Assembly (NCBI RefSeq): GCF_000253115.1
Contig: NC_014145.1
Coordinates: 2,790,001-2,854,000 of the forward strand
DNA length: 64,000 nt
Origin: Thiomonas arsenitoxydans
GTDB taxonomy: Bacteria > Pseudomonadota > Gammaproteobacteria > Burkholderiales > Burkholderiaceae_C
Direction of reading: 5' to 3'
Of this stretch, positions 20,425-30,018 are shown in pieces (position 1 is the stretch's first letter; each line of letters begins with the position of its first letter). A program made the translations under genes and the position numbers. The notes beneath the pieces were generated by a model. That model was not told the origin of the DNA. It worked only from the letters and a program-made list of their open reading frames with translations, and did no database searches.

Positions 20425-21810
20425 ATGTCCAGTCATGTCATCAAACATTGGAACCCGGAAGACCCCGCGTTCTGGAAAAGCGAAGGGCAGATCGTCGCCC
20501 AGCGCAATCTGTGGATTTCCATTCCGGCACTGACCCTCGCCTTCGCGGTGTGGATGGTGTGGTCTGTGGTGGTGGTCAAGCTGCCGCAGGTGGGGTTCAA
20601 GTTCTCCACCAATCAGTTGTTCTGGCTGGCCGCGTTGCCCGGCCTGTTCGGCGCCACGCTGCGCATTTTTTATTCCTTCATGGTGCCGATTTTTGGCGGG
20701 CGGCGCTGGACGGCGATTTCCACCGCCTCGTTGCTGTTGCCCGCGCTGGGCATCTATTACGCTGTGCAGAGCCCTTCGACCCCATATGAGATCTTTGTCA
20801 TTCTGGCCCTGCTCAGCGGCTTCGGCGGCGGGAACTTCGCCTCGTCGATGGCCAATATCAACTTTTTCTTCCCCAAGGCGCAAAAAGGCCTGGCGCTGGG
20901 GCTGAACGCCGGGCTGGGCAATCTGGGCGTGTCCATCGTGCAGTTCATCGTGCCGCTGGTCATCACCGCAGCGGTCTATGGCGTGCTCAGCGGCGATCCG
21001 CAGACCGCCGTGACGGGGGGAAAGAGTGCACCGATCTGGCTGCAGAACGCCGGGCTTGTCTGGGTGCCCTTCATCATCGCCTCCACGCTGGCGGCCTGGT
21101 TCGGCATGAATGATCTGGCCGATGCCAAAGCATCCTTCGCCGATCAGGCGGTGATTTTCAGGCGCTCGCATACCTGGCTGATGAGCCTGCTCTACACCGG
21201 CACCTTCGGTTCGTTCATCGGCTACTCGGCAGGATTTCCGCTGTTGATCAAGTCGCAGTTTCCCGGCATCGTCGCGCTGGACTATGCCTGGCTCGGGCCG
21301 TTCGTCGGCGCCCTCATTCGTCCGGTCGGCGGTTGGTTGGCCGACAGGCTCGGTGGCGCGCGCGTGACCTTCTGGAACTTCATTCTCATGGCGCTGGGCG
21401 TCGTCGCCGTGCTGTATTTCCTGCCGCAAGGCGGGGTAGGCGGCAACTTCACCGGTTTTCTCGCCGCGTTCATGCTGCTGTTCGCCACCACGGGTATTGG
21501 CAATGGCTCGACCTTCCGCATGATTCCGGTCATCTTCCTCACCGATCGCACGCGCGCCGCTGCCGGACAAGGCCCTGCTGCGCAGGAGCAGGCGGTGAAA
21601 GACGCCAACAAGGAAGCGGCTGCAGTGATTGGTTTTTCCTCGGCCATCGCGGCTTACGGCGCGTTCTTCATTCCCAAGAGCTACGGCAGTTCCATCGCCA
21701 TGACCGGCGGCCCGCAGGCTGCGCTGTACGGCTTCATCGCCTTTTACGTGCTGTGCGTGCTTGTGACTTGGTGGAACTACAGCCGCAAGAACGCCCCGAT
21801 GCCCTGCTAA
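20425..21810 (+). CDS. narK2: Nitrate/nitrite antiporter NarK2
   Basis: This 461-residue MFS transporter is preceded by CAGGAGAAAAC. The TM5 nitrate signature reads FGGGNFASSMANINFFFPKA then GLALGLNAGLGNLGVS. TM10-11 has FATTGIGNGSTFRMIPVIFL. A loop of about 35 residues after TM6 and an insertion near AAAGQGPAAQEQAVKDANKE are normal for the NarK2 type. This type exchanges cytoplasmic nitrite for nitrate. The NarK1-NarK2 pairing before narG is typical of denitrifying and nitrate-respiring proteobacteria. Confidence 0.92.
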   Translation: MSSHVIKHWNPEDPAFWKSEGQIVAQRNLWISIPALTLAFAVWMVWSVVVVKLPQVGFKFSTNQLFWLAALPGLFGATLRIFYSFMVPIFGGRRWTAISTASLLLPALGIYYAVQSPSTPYEIFVILALLSGFGGGNFASSMANINFFFPKAQKGLALGLNAGLGNLGVSIVQFIVPLVITAAVYGVLSGDPQTAVTGGKSAPIWLQNAGLVWVPFIIASTLAAWFGMNDLADAKASFADQAVIFRRSHTWLMSLLYTGTFGSFIGYSAGFPLLIKSQFPGIVALDYAWLGPFVGALIRPVGGWLADRLGGARVTFWNFILMALGVVAVLYFLPQGGVGGNFTGFLAAFMLLFATTGIGNGSTFRMIPVIFLTDRTRAAAGQGPAAQEQAVKDANKEAAAVIGFSSAIAAYGAFFIPKSYGSSIAMTGGPQAALYGFIAFYVLCVLVTWWNYSRKNAPMPC

Positions 21811-21834
21811 TACCCTGAACCCACGGAGACCATC

Positions 21835-24800
21835 ATGAGTCATTTTCTCGACCGCCTGACCCACTTCACCAAATCCCGGCCCAAGTTTGCCTATGGCCAC
21901 GGCGAGGTCACCACCGAAGACCGCACCTGGGAAGACGCCTACCGCGGCCGCTGGCAACACGACAAGATCGTGCGCTCCACTCACGGCGTGAACTGCACCG
22001 GCTCGTGCTCGTGGAAAATTTATGTCAAGGGTGGCATCGTCACCTGGGAAACGCAGCAGACCGACTACCCGCGCACCCATCCCGACATGCCCAACCACGA
22101 GCCGCGGGGTTGTCAGCGCGGCGCCTCAGCGAGCTGGTATCAATATTCCGCCAACCGGGTGAAGTACCCGATGGTGCGCGGCCGCCTGATGAAAATGTGG
22201 CGCGAGGCGCGCAAGACCCTGGGCCCGGTCGACGCCTGGGCCAGCATCGTGCAGGACAAGGCCAAGCGCAGCGAGTACCAGAAGCTGCGCGGCATGGGCG
22301 GCTTTGTGCGTGCGGATTGGAACGATGTCAACGAACTCATCGCTGCCGCCAACACCTACACCATCAAGACCTACGGGCCCGATCGCATTTTCGGGTTCTC
22401 GCCGATTCCGGCCATGTCAATGGTGTCGTTCGCCTCGGGCGCGCGTTACATCAGCCTGCTTGGCGGTGTGATGGGAAGTTTTTACGACTGGTATTGCGAC
22501 CTGCCGCCCGCTTCGCCGCAGACCTGGGGGGAACAAACCGACGTCCCCGAGTCGGCCGAGTGGTTCAACGCCAACTACATCATGGCCTGGGGCTCGAACG
22601 TGCCGCAGACCCGCACGCCCGACGCGCATTTCTACACCGAGGCGCGCTACCGCGGGGCCAAGACCGTGGCGGTTTCGCCCGATTACTCCGAGGTCGCCAA
22701 GCTCAGCGACGAGTGGCTGCATCCCAAACAGGGCACCGACGCGGCGATGGCCATGGCGTTAGGCCATGTGATCCTGCGCGAATTCCACTTCGGCGAAAAG
22801 CCTTCGGCCTATTTTCTCGACTATTGCCGTCGCCTCACCGACATGCCCTTGCTGGTGCGCCTGGAAGAACGCACCTTGCCCGACGGGCGCAAGGTGCTCA
22901 CAGCAGGCCGCACGCTGCGCGCCAGCGATTTTGCCGACAAGCTTGGGCAGGGTGACAACCCCGAGTGGAAAACCGTGGCCTTCGGCAGTGAAGGCGAGGT
23001 GGTGCTGCCGCATGGCTCGATCGGTTTTCGCTGGCAAGCGCAGGGCGAGGCCAGGAGCCAATGGAATCTGCAGCCGCGCGACGCGCGCAGCGACAAGGAA
23101 TGTGAATTGGCCCTCACCCTGATCGAGCGCATGGACGGCGCAGCCGAGGTCGGTTTTCCGTACTTTGGCGGAGTGCACGCCGAACACCATCCGGGCAATG
23201 TTCAGGACGACGTCCTGATCCGCAAGGTTCCCTACCGCACACTGAGTCTGGTGGACGACCGGGGGGAGCAAACCGCCGCAAGGGTCGCCACCGTGTATGA
23301 CCTTCTTGCCGCGCACTACGGGATCGACCGTGGTCTCGGCGAAGAACCCCATCCTTGCGCCAAAAGCTACGCGGACAATGTTCCCTACACCCCTGCCTGG
23401 CAGGAAAAAATCACCGGCGTTCCCGCTGACGTTGTCGAACGCATCGCCCGGGAATTTGCCAGCAACGCGGACAAGACGCATGGGACCTCAATGGTGATCC
23501 TCGGCGCCGGGATCAACCACTGGTACCACGCCGACATGAATTACCGGGCCATCATCAACATGCTGATGATGAGCGGCTGTATCGGCGTGCCCGGCGGCGG
23601 CTGGGCGCATTACGTCGGGCAGGAGGCGCTTCGCCCGCAATCGGGCTGGTCGGTGCTGACGTTTGCACTGGATTGGGTCAAACCGCCTCGCCAGATGAAT
23701 GCCACCAGTTTTTTCTACGCGCACACCGATCAGTGGCGCTACGAAAAACTGGGGGTCGATGAAATCCTCTCGCCCCTGGCCGATCCCAAGGCATTCGGCG
23801 GCAGCATGATCGACTACAACGTGCGCGCCGAGCGCATGGGCTGGCTGCCCTCTGCGCCGCAGCTCCAAGCCAATTCCCTGCACCTGGCGCGCGACGCCGC
23901 AGCAGCCGGGCTTTCCGCCAAAGACCATGTGGTCAACGGCCTCAAGAGTGGATCCCTGCACATGAGCTGCGAAGACCCGGACAACCCGGTGAACTGGCCG
24001 CGCAATATGTTCGTCTGGCGCTCCAACCTGCTGGGCGCCTCGGGCAAGGGTTCGGAGTACTTCCTCAAACATTTGCTCGGAGCGAACAACGGTGTGCTCG
24101 GTAGCGAACTCGGCCCCGATGATCCACGCCCGCACGAAGTGCAGTGGCGCGACGATGCCCCCGAAGGCAAGCTCGACCTGCTGGTCACACTGGACTTTCG
24201 CATGAGCAGCACCGGTTTGTTCTCCGACGTGTTGCTGCCTGCGGCGACTTGGTACGAGAAAAATGACCTCAACACCACCGACATGCACACCTTCATCCAT
24301 CCGCTGTCGGCGGCCGTCGATCCCTCCTGGGAGGCACGTTCGGATTGGGAGATATTCAAAGGGATCGCGAGCAAGTTTTCCGAGGTCTGTGTTGGGCACC
24401 TCGGCGTCGAGCGCGATGTGGTGCTCACCCCGTTGATGCATGACAGCGCAGCGGAACTCGGTCAGGGACTGGAGGTACGCGACTGGAAACGCGGGGAAGT
24501 GGAACTCATTCCCGGCAAGACCGCTCCGAACATCACCGAGGTGCAGCGTGACTATCCCCATGTGAGCCAGTGTTTCACATCGCTTGGGCCGCTGATGGAC
24601 AAACCAGACGGCGGTCACGGTCATGGCATTTCGTGGGATGCGAGCGAGGAGGTCCAAGCTCTGGGCGCACTCAACGGCCGGGTCAGTGAATCCGGCCCGG
24701 CTGAAGGCAGGCCGCGGATTTTGAGCGACATCGACGCCACCGAGATGGTGATGATGCTTTCGCCTGAAACCAATGGAAACGTCTCTGCCAAGGCCTGGGC

Positions 24801-25644
24801 TGCCTTGTCGAAAAAAACCGGATTGAATCTCAGCCACATGCCTGCGGGGCGAGAAGACGAGAAGATTCGTTTCCGGGACATCGTGGCGCAGCCCAGGCGG
24901 GTGATCAACTCGCCGACCTGGTCGGGCATCATCGATGAAAAGATTTGCTACAACGCCAGCTACTCCAATGTCCATGAAAACATTCCTTGGCGCACGCTGA
25001 GCGGGCGGCAGCATTTCTACCAGGACCACGCCTGGATGCGGGCCTTCGGCGAAGGTTTTGCCTTGTATCGCCCCCCGGTCAACCTCAAGGCCGTGCAGCC
25101 TGTGCTTGGCAAGTTCGCCGGGAACAAGGAAATCGTGCTGAACTGGATCACGCCGCACCAAAAGTGGGGCATCCATAGCACCTATGCCGATGGCCTGATC
25201 ATGCTCACGCTCAGCCGTGGCGGACCCTGCGTGTGGATTTCCGAGGACGATGCCAAAGAGGCAGGGATCGTCGACAACGACTGGATCGAGGTGTTCAACG
25301 CCAATGGCGCGCTCGTCGCCCGCGCCGTGGTCAGCCAGCGCGTCAAACCAGGTATGGCCATGATGTACCACGCCCAGGAGCGCACGATCAATACCCCGGC
25401 GTCGCAGATCACCCAGGCCCGGGGCGGTGTGCACAACGCGGTCACCCGCGTGGTGCTCAAACCAACGCACATGATCGGCGGCTATGCGCAGCTCTCCTTT
25501 GGCCTGAATTACTACGGCACGATCGGCTCCAATCGCGATGCCTTTTGCATCGTGCGCAAGATGGACAAGGTGGACTGGATGGACGAGCCTGCGGGCCCGG
25601 CCTACAGCCACGAGCGTCCGTACCACATCGAACCGCAAGCCTGA
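21835..25644 (+). CDS. narG: Respiratory nitrate reductase alpha subunit NarG
   Basis: This 1269-residue, membrane-associated cytoplasmic molybdoenzyme reduces nitrate to nitrite. The FS0 cluster ligands are His50, Cys54 and Cys58 in STHGVNCTGSCSW, plus the Cys in PRGCQRGASASW. The Asp that coordinates molybdenum lies in SFYDWYCDLPPASPQTWGEQ. The molybdopterin-guanine dinucleotide region includes YIMAWGSNVPQTRTPDAHF, SGCIGVPGGGWAHYVGQE and the C-terminal GYAQLSFGLNYYGTIGSNRD. The usual Tat-like N-terminal remnant is reduced. It has a good ribosome binding site (GGAG) and no disruption. Confidence 0.97.
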   Translation: MSHFLDRLTHFTKSRPKFAYGHGEVTTEDRTWEDAYRGRWQHDKIVRSTHGVNCTGSCSWKIYVKGGIVTWETQQTDYPRTHPDMPNHEPRGCQRGASASWYQYSANRVKYPMVRGRLMKMWREARKTLGPVDAWASIVQDKAKRSEYQKLRGMGGFVRADWNDVNELIAAANTYTIKTYGPDRIFGFSPIPAMSMVSFASGARYISLLGGVMGSFYDWYCDLPPASPQTWGEQTDVPESAEWFNANYIMAWGSNVPQTRTPDAHFYTEARYRGAKTVAVSPDYSEVAKLSDEWLHPKQGTDAAMAMALGHVILREFHFGEKPSAYFLDYCRRLTDMPLLVRLEERTLPDGRKVLTAGRTLRASDFADKLGQGDNPEWKTVAFGSEGEVVLPHGSIGFRWQAQGEARSQWNLQPRDARSDKECELALTLIERMDGAAEVGFPYFGGVHAEHHPGNVQDDVLIRKVPYRTLSLVDDRGEQTAARVATVYDLLAAHYGIDRGLGEEPHPCAKSYADNVPYTPAWQEKITGVPADVVERIAREFASNADKTHGTSMVILGAGINHWYHADMNYRAIINMLMMSGCIGVPGGGWAHYVGQEALRPQSGWSVLTFALDWVKPPRQMNATSFFYAHTDQWRYEKLGVDEILSPLADPKAFGGSMIDYNVRAERMGWLPSAPQLQANSLHLARDAAAAGLSAKDHVVNGLKSGSLHMSCEDPDNPVNWPRNMFVWRSNLLGASGKGSEYFLKHLLGANNGVLGSELGPDDPRPHEVQWRDDAPEGKLDLLVTLDFRMSSTGLFSDVLLPAATWYEKNDLNTTDMHTFIHPLSAAVDPSWEARSDWEIFKGIASKFSEVCVGHLGVERDVVLTPLMHDSAAELGQGLEVRDWKRGEVELIPGKTAPNITEVQRDYPHVSQCFTSLGPLMDKPDGGHGHGISWDASEEVQALGALNGRVSESGPAEGRPRILSDIDATEMVMMLSPETNGNVSAKAWAALSKKTGLNLSHMPAGREDEKIRFRDIVAQPRRVINSPTWSGIIDEKICYNASYSNVHENIPWRTLSGRQHFYQDHAWMRAFGEGFALYRPPVNLKAVQPVLGKFAGNKEIVLNWITPHQKWGIHSTYADGLIMLTLSRGGPCVWISEDDAKEAGIVDNDWIEVFNANGALVARAVVSQRVKPGMAMMYHAQERTINTPASQITQARGGVHNAVTRVVLKPTHMIGGYAQLSFGLNYYGTIGSNRDAFCIVRKMDKVDWMDEPAGPAYSHERPYHIEPQA

Positions 25645-25668
25645 CCCCACGCCAACAGGAGAAACACA

Positions 25669-27192
25669 ATGAAAGTTCGCGCCCAGATCGGCATGGTGCT
25701 CAACCTCGACAAATGCATCGGCTGCCACACCTGCTCCGTGACCTGCAAACAGGTCTGGACCACACGACCCGGGATGGAATACGCCTGGTTCAACAACGTC
25801 GAAACGAAACCCGGCATCGGCTACCCCAAGGAATGGGAAAACCAGAACAAATGGAAGGGCGGCTGGACTCGCACGGCAGGCGGCAAGCTGCAGCCCCGGC
25901 AGGGCTCGCGCCTGTCCATCCTGATGAAGATTTTCGCCAACCCCAACTTGCCGGAAATCGACGCCTATTACGAGCCCTTCACCTTCGACTACGAGCACCT
26001 GCACAAGGCGCCCGAACTCAAGGCCGCGCCTACCGCACGTCCGCGCAGTCTGATCAGCGGGCAGCGAATGGAAAAGATCGAGTGGGGCCCGAACTGGGAG
26101 GAGATTCTCGGCGGCGAGTTCGCCAAACGCAGCCGCGACGCCAACTTCGAGGCGATGCAGAAGGACATCTACGGCGAGTTTGAAAAGACCTTCATGATGT
26201 ACCTGCCGCGGCTGTGCGAGCACTGCCTGAACCCGGCCTGCGTCGCGTCGTGTCCTTCGGGGGCGATCTACAAGCGCGAAGAAGACGGCATCGTGCTGAT
26301 CGATCAGGACAAGTGCCGCGGCTGGCGCATGTGCATCTCGGCCTGCCCCTACAAAAAGATTTACTACAACTGGGAAAGCGGCAAGTCCGAGAAGTGCATC
26401 TTCTGCTACCCGCGCATCGAGGCCGGGCAACCCACGGTGTGTTCGGAAACCTGCGTGGGCCGCATCCGCTATCTGGGCGTGCTGCTGTACGACGCCGACC
26501 GCATCGAAGAAGCCGCCAGCGTGGCCAACGAGAAGGATCTATACGAGGCGCAGCTCGGCATCTTCCTCGATCCGCATGACCCGCAAGTCATCGATCAGGC
26601 CCGGCGCGACGGCGTGCCCGATGCCTGGCTTGAGGCCGCCAAGCGTTCGCCGGTTTACAAGATGGCGATGGAGTGGAAGATCGCCCTGCCGCTACACCCG
26701 GAGTACCGCACCCTACCGATGGTCTGGTATGTGCCGCCGCTCTCGCCCATCCAGACCGCGGTGCAAAGCGGCATGGTGAGCGACAACGGCGCGTTGCCCG
26801 ATGTGTCGCAACTGCGCATTCCGCTGCAATACCTCGCCAACCTGCTGACCGCAGGCGACATCGCCCCAGTCAAGCGGGCGCTCGAACGCATGCTGGCGAT
26901 GCGCGCCTATATGCGGGGCAAGCATGTCGATGGCGCGGCCGACGTGGCGGCCATCGAGCAGGTGGGCATGCCTGCGGCCATGGTGGAAGACATGTACCGC
27001 ATCCTGGCGATTGCTAATTACGAAGACCGTTTCGTCATTCCGACCGCCCACCGCGAATATGCCGAAAACGCCTTCGACCTGAAGGGCTCATGCGGCTTCA
27101 CCTTCGGCAACGGCTGCTCGGACGGAGAGTCCGCGCCCTCGCTCTTCAGCGGTAAGAAGCGCCGCACCTTTGCCATCAAAGCGGAGATGTAA
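25669..27192 (+). CDS. narH: Respiratory nitrate reductase beta subunit NarH
   Basis: This 507-residue electron-transfer subunit has four Fe-S clusters. Cys groups are KCIGCHTCSVTC (near residue 16), CEHCLNPACVASCPSG, KCRGWRMCISACPYKK and KCIFCYPRIEAGQPTVCSETC. In the third group Trp replaces one Cys (CRGWRMC), as in known NarH, which gives the [3Fe-4S] centre. The C terminus includes FTFGNGCSDGESAPSLF. It relays electrons from NarI haems to NarG. It starts 24 bp after narG with a GGAG site and ends 2 bp before narJ. Confidence 0.97.
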   Translation: MKVRAQIGMVLNLDKCIGCHTCSVTCKQVWTTRPGMEYAWFNNVETKPGIGYPKEWENQNKWKGGWTRTAGGKLQPRQGSRLSILMKIFANPNLPEIDAYYEPFTFDYEHLHKAPELKAAPTARPRSLISGQRMEKIEWGPNWEEILGGEFAKRSRDANFEAMQKDIYGEFEKTFMMYLPRLCEHCLNPACVASCPSGAIYKREEDGIVLIDQDKCRGWRMCISACPYKKIYYNWESGKSEKCIFCYPRIEAGQPTVCSETCVGRIRYLGVLLYDADRIEEAASVANEKDLYEAQLGIFLDPHDPQVIDQARRDGVPDAWLEAAKRSPVYKMAMEWKIALPLHPEYRTLPMVWYVPPLSPIQTAVQSGMVSDNGALPDVSQLRIPLQYLANLLTAGDIAPVKRALERMLAMRAYMRGKHVDGAADVAAIEQVGMPAAMVEDMYRILAIANYEDRFVIPTAHREYAENAFDLKGSCGFTFGNGCSDGESAPSLFSGKKRRTFAIKAEM

Positions 27193-27194
27193 TC

Positions 27195-27950
27195 ATGCAC
27201 GATCTATCCCGACAATTACGCGCCCTGGCGCTGCTGCTCGACTATCCGAGCGAGGCGATGCAGACGCATCTCGCCGATCTCGCCTCGGTGCTGGGCGCAC
27301 TTGAGCCCGACCAGCCTGCCCCGCGTGAATCGCTGCGTGGCCTGATCGACCATATGACCGCCGCCGATCTGATGGACTTGCAAGCCGAGTTCGTTGACAC
27401 CTTCGACCGCGGTCGCAGCACCTCGCTCAATCTGTTCGAGCAGGTCCATGGCGACTCGCGTGATCGCGGCCAGGCCATGGTCGACCTGCTGGCGCAATAC
27501 CAGGAAGTCGGCCTCGACCTGCAGGCCAAAGAGCTGCCGGATTACCTGCCGGTCTATCTCGAATATTGCTCGGTTCTCGACCCGAGCGCGGCGCGTGAAG
27601 CGCTGGAAGAGGTCGCGCTCCTGGTGGCGCATCTCACCGTCGCGCTCGACCGTCGGGAATCCCCCTGGGTGGCCGTGACGGCCGCTGTTTGCCGCCTCTG
27701 CGGTGTGAACGACTGGCGCGCCTTGGTGGAACAACAGACGGGACAAGAGACACGGCCGCCTACCCCCGGCCCGCGCGACATCCAGAAAGAAGGCCTGCCC
27801 GCCGACTGGACTCCCGCCGGACTCGATGCGGTGTGGGCCGAGGAGCCGGTGGACTTTCTTGGCGCCTGTAACCCGCAGCAGGCAAAGCCTTCCGTGCAGA
27901 CCGTGCAGTTCATGCCGCGCGCTGCGCAACCTCACTCTGCAGGAGTTTGA
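27195..27950 (+). CDS. narJ: Nitrate reductase molybdenum cofactor assembly chaperone NarJ
   Basis: This 251-residue cytoplasmic chaperone is required to insert cofactors into NarG and is not part of the final enzyme. The TorD/DmsD-like helical fold is recognisable in LRALALLLDYPSEAMQTHL, LQAEFVDTFDRGRSTSLNLF, EQVHGDSRDRGQAMVDLL and LPDYLPVYLEYCSVLD. The C-terminal 70 residues are variable. The start lies 2 bp after the narH stop. narI starts 4 bp after its stop, with its ribosome binding site within the narJ end. Confidence 0.93.
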   Translation: MHDLSRQLRALALLLDYPSEAMQTHLADLASVLGALEPDQPAPRESLRGLIDHMTAADLMDLQAEFVDTFDRGRSTSLNLFEQVHGDSRDRGQAMVDLLAQYQEVGLDLQAKELPDYLPVYLEYCSVLDPSAAREALEEVALLVAHLTVALDRRESPWVAVTAAVCRLCGVNDWRALVEQQTGQETRPPTPGPRDIQKEGLPADWTPAGLDAVWAEEPVDFLGACNPQQAKPSVQTVQFMPRAAQPHSAGV

Positions 27951-27954
27951 CATC

Positions 27955-28641
27955 ATGAACTGGAACGACTTTTTCTTCGGCGTCTACCCCTACATCGCCG
28001 GCACCATCTTTCTGGGCGTCAGCCTGGTGCGTTTCGACCGCGAGCAGTATCTGTGGCGCAGCGAATCGAGCCAGATGCTGCGCACCGGCACGCTGCGCTG
28101 GGGCTCCAATCTGTTTCACATCGGCATCATCGGCCTGTTCTTCGGCCACCTTTTCGGCCTGCTCACACCGCTCGCCTTTTTTGAGGCGCTCGGGCTGGAA
28201 CCGCATACCAAGCAGATCATCGCCATGGTCACCGGCGGCGCACTGGGCGTGTTGATTTTCATCGGTCTGGTGTTGCTGATTTGGCGCCGCATCAGCGATC
28301 CGCGCATCGCCGCCAACACCAAACCGATGGACTGGGTGACGCTGCTGTGGCTGCTGGCGACCTTGCTGCTGGGTCTGTCCACCATCATCGAGTCGGCGCA
28401 GCACACCGACGGCGTGGAAATGCTCGCGCTCATGTCCTGGGCCAAGCACATCGTCACCTTCCAGGGCATTGCCGCAGCCGCCTACATGGAACATGCATCC
28501 TTGATTTTCAAGGTGCACATTTTCTTCGGCCTGACCCTGTTTCTGATCTTCCCCTTCACCCGCCTGGTACATATCTGGAGCGGCTTCGCTTCCGTGGGCT
28601 ATCTGCTGCGCCCCTGGCAACTGGTTCGCAGCAAGCGCTAA
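27955..28641 (+). CDS. narI: Respiratory nitrate reductase gamma subunit NarI
   Basis: This 228-residue cytochrome b subunit has five membrane helices and oxidises quinol on the periplasmic side. Haem-ligand His candidates are in LRWGSNLFHIGIIGLFFGHL (two His) and in AAAYMEHASLIFKVHIFFGL with FTRLVHIWSGF, as in E. coli NarI. The N-terminal start MNWNDFFFGVYPYIAGTIFL fits the family. The ribosome binding site AGGAG overlaps the narJ end. It completes the core enzyme, with accessory genes downstream. Confidence 0.95.
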   Translation: MNWNDFFFGVYPYIAGTIFLGVSLVRFDREQYLWRSESSQMLRTGTLRWGSNLFHIGIIGLFFGHLFGLLTPLAFFEALGLEPHTKQIIAMVTGGALGVLIFIGLVLLIWRRISDPRIAANTKPMDWVTLLWLLATLLLGLSTIIESAQHTDGVEMLALMSWAKHIVTFQGIAAAAYMEHASLIFKVHIFFGLTLFLIFPFTRLVHIWSGFASVGYLLRPWQLVRSKR

Positions 28642-28658
28642 GACCTGAGGAGACTCAA

Positions 28659-29339
28659 ATGGACACCCCAATTTCCGCACCCGACATGCAAACCGAAGTC
28701 GTGCTGGATCGTCTGCGCCAGCGCGCCGCCGAACTCGGCATTCAAGCCGGTGACGATGAAACCTTGCTTGAAGCGGTGCTGCAGCACGATGTGCATACGC
28801 CGGAGCCGGGCGTGGCTGAATGCGAACGCTATTACGCGCAGCACGCTGACGCCCTGCGCCAGGGCGATATGGTTGAGGCCGACCACATTCTGTTTGCCGT
28901 CACACCCTCCACCCCCATCGACGCCCTGCGCCACAAGGCCGAAGATACCCTCTACGCCCTGATGGCCGACAGCAGCGGCTTTGCCGAGATGGCGCGCGGC
29001 TTGTCCAACTGTCCGTCGGCCCAGATCGGCGGCAACCTGGGCCAACTCACCGCCGACCAATGCGTGCCCGAGTTCTGGCAAGCCTTTATGGAACATGCTG
29101 AGCCGGGTGTGCTGCCGCGACTGGTGCGCACTCGGTTTGGCCTGCATATTGTGCGTATTGCCCGCATCGCTCGGGGACAGTTGCCTCCGTTCGAGGCGGT
29201 GCAGGCGCAGATCGCACAGACCCTCAGACAACAATCACTGGTAAGGGCGCTGCAACTCTATGCTGAAGATTTGGAGCGGCATGCCACCCCGTCAGAGGGC
29301 TCTACGTCGGACGTTGCCTGTCCCAGCCCGCAAAACTGA
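28659..29339 (+). CDS. Parvulin-type peptidyl-prolyl isomerase of the nar operon
   Basis: This 226-residue protein has a PpiC/rotamase core at about residues 70-180: VEADHILFAVTPS, SGFAEMARGLSNCPSAQIGG with NLGQLTADQCVPEFWQAF, and TRFGLHIVRIARI. No signal peptide is present, so it probably acts in the cytoplasm as a folding helper for the nitrate reductase subunits. It resembles the NifM-like isomerases found downstream of narI in other betaproteobacteria. The start has a GAGGAGACTC site, 17 bp after narI. Confidence 0.88.
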   Translation: MDTPISAPDMQTEVVLDRLRQRAAELGIQAGDDETLLEAVLQHDVHTPEPGVAECERYYAQHADALRQGDMVEADHILFAVTPSTPIDALRHKAEDTLYALMADSSGFAEMARGLSNCPSAQIGGNLGQLTADQCVPEFWQAFMEHAEPGVLPRLVRTRFGLHIVRIARIARGQLPPFEAVQAQIAQTLRQQSLVRALQLYAEDLERHATPSEGSTSDVACPSPQN

Positions 29340-29367
29340 AGGCCTCCAGACCGGCCGGAGTCACACC

Positions 29368-30018
29368 ATGTCTGCCCTCTCGATACTCGACACGCCCGTA
29401 CCGGGCACCGTGGGGCGCACCGCCTATGCCGACCTCACGGCAACGCTGATTCAAACCCGGCAGCAGCTCGCCCCCAAGCGCCTGTTCGCGCCAGGGCCGG
29501 ATGCGCGGCAGATTCACGCCTATTTTCAAGCCGCAGCGGCGGCGCCGGATCATGGGCAGATTCTTCCCTGGCGCTTCGTTGTGGTGCCCGCAGCAAGCCG
29601 TGCTGCACTTGGCGAGGTTTTCGCTCAGGCCCTGCGGGAGCGCGACGCCAGCGCCAGTGACAAGGAACTGGCAGAGGCCCGCGACAAGGCGCACCGCGGG
29701 CCATTCGTCGCCCTGGCCATCGTGCGTGACGCCACAGACGATCACCCCGAAATTCCTTTGCAGGAACGGTTGATCTCTCTGGGCTGTGCGATTCAAAACC
29801 TGCTGCTCAGCGCTCATGCCGATGGATTTGGCTCTGGCCTGGTCAGCGGTCAGGCCATGCAGACCGCCCGCTTGCGCCGTTTATTTGCCATGGCGCACAA
29901 CGAGCAGGCCGTGTGCTTCGTTGCCATCGGTACTGCAGACCGGCGCAAGCCCATCCGCCCGCGGCCTGACCCGGCCCTGTTCGTATCCGAATTGAACTGC
30001 GAGGCCGATCATGTCTGA
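29368..30018 (+). CDS. Nitroreductase family protein
   Basis: This 216-residue FMN-dependent nitroreductase-fold protein resembles the short YdjA/RutE-like class. FMN-contact regions are suggested by AAAAAPDHGQILPWRFVVVP and by GCAIQNLLLSAHADGFGSGL. The C-terminal NEQAVCFVAIGTADRRKPIRP is typical. The substrate is unknown. It lies 28 bp after the isomerase gene with a CCGGAG site, and its last codons overlap the start of the next frame (ATGTCTGA), so it is part of the nar operon tail. Confidence 0.82.
   Translation: MSALSILDTPVPGTVGRTAYADLTATLIQTRQQLAPKRLFAPGPDARQIHAYFQAAAAAPDHGQILPWRFVVVPAASRAALGEVFAQALRERDASASDKELAEARDKAHRGPFVALAIVRDATDDHPEIPLQERLISLGCAIQNLLLSAHADGFGSGLVSGQAMQTARLRRLFAMAHNEQAVCFVAIGTADRRKPIRPRPDPALFVSELNCEADHV

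Noticed and set aside
20413..22098. 561-codon frame antisense to narK2
   Set aside because: The conserved transporter on the plus strand explains the openness, and no start signal is present.
23488..26430. 980-codon open frame on the minus strand opposite narG and narH
   Set aside because: It is the shadow of strongly conserved narGH codons in a GC-rich genome. It has no protein-like motifs, while narG and narH are certain.
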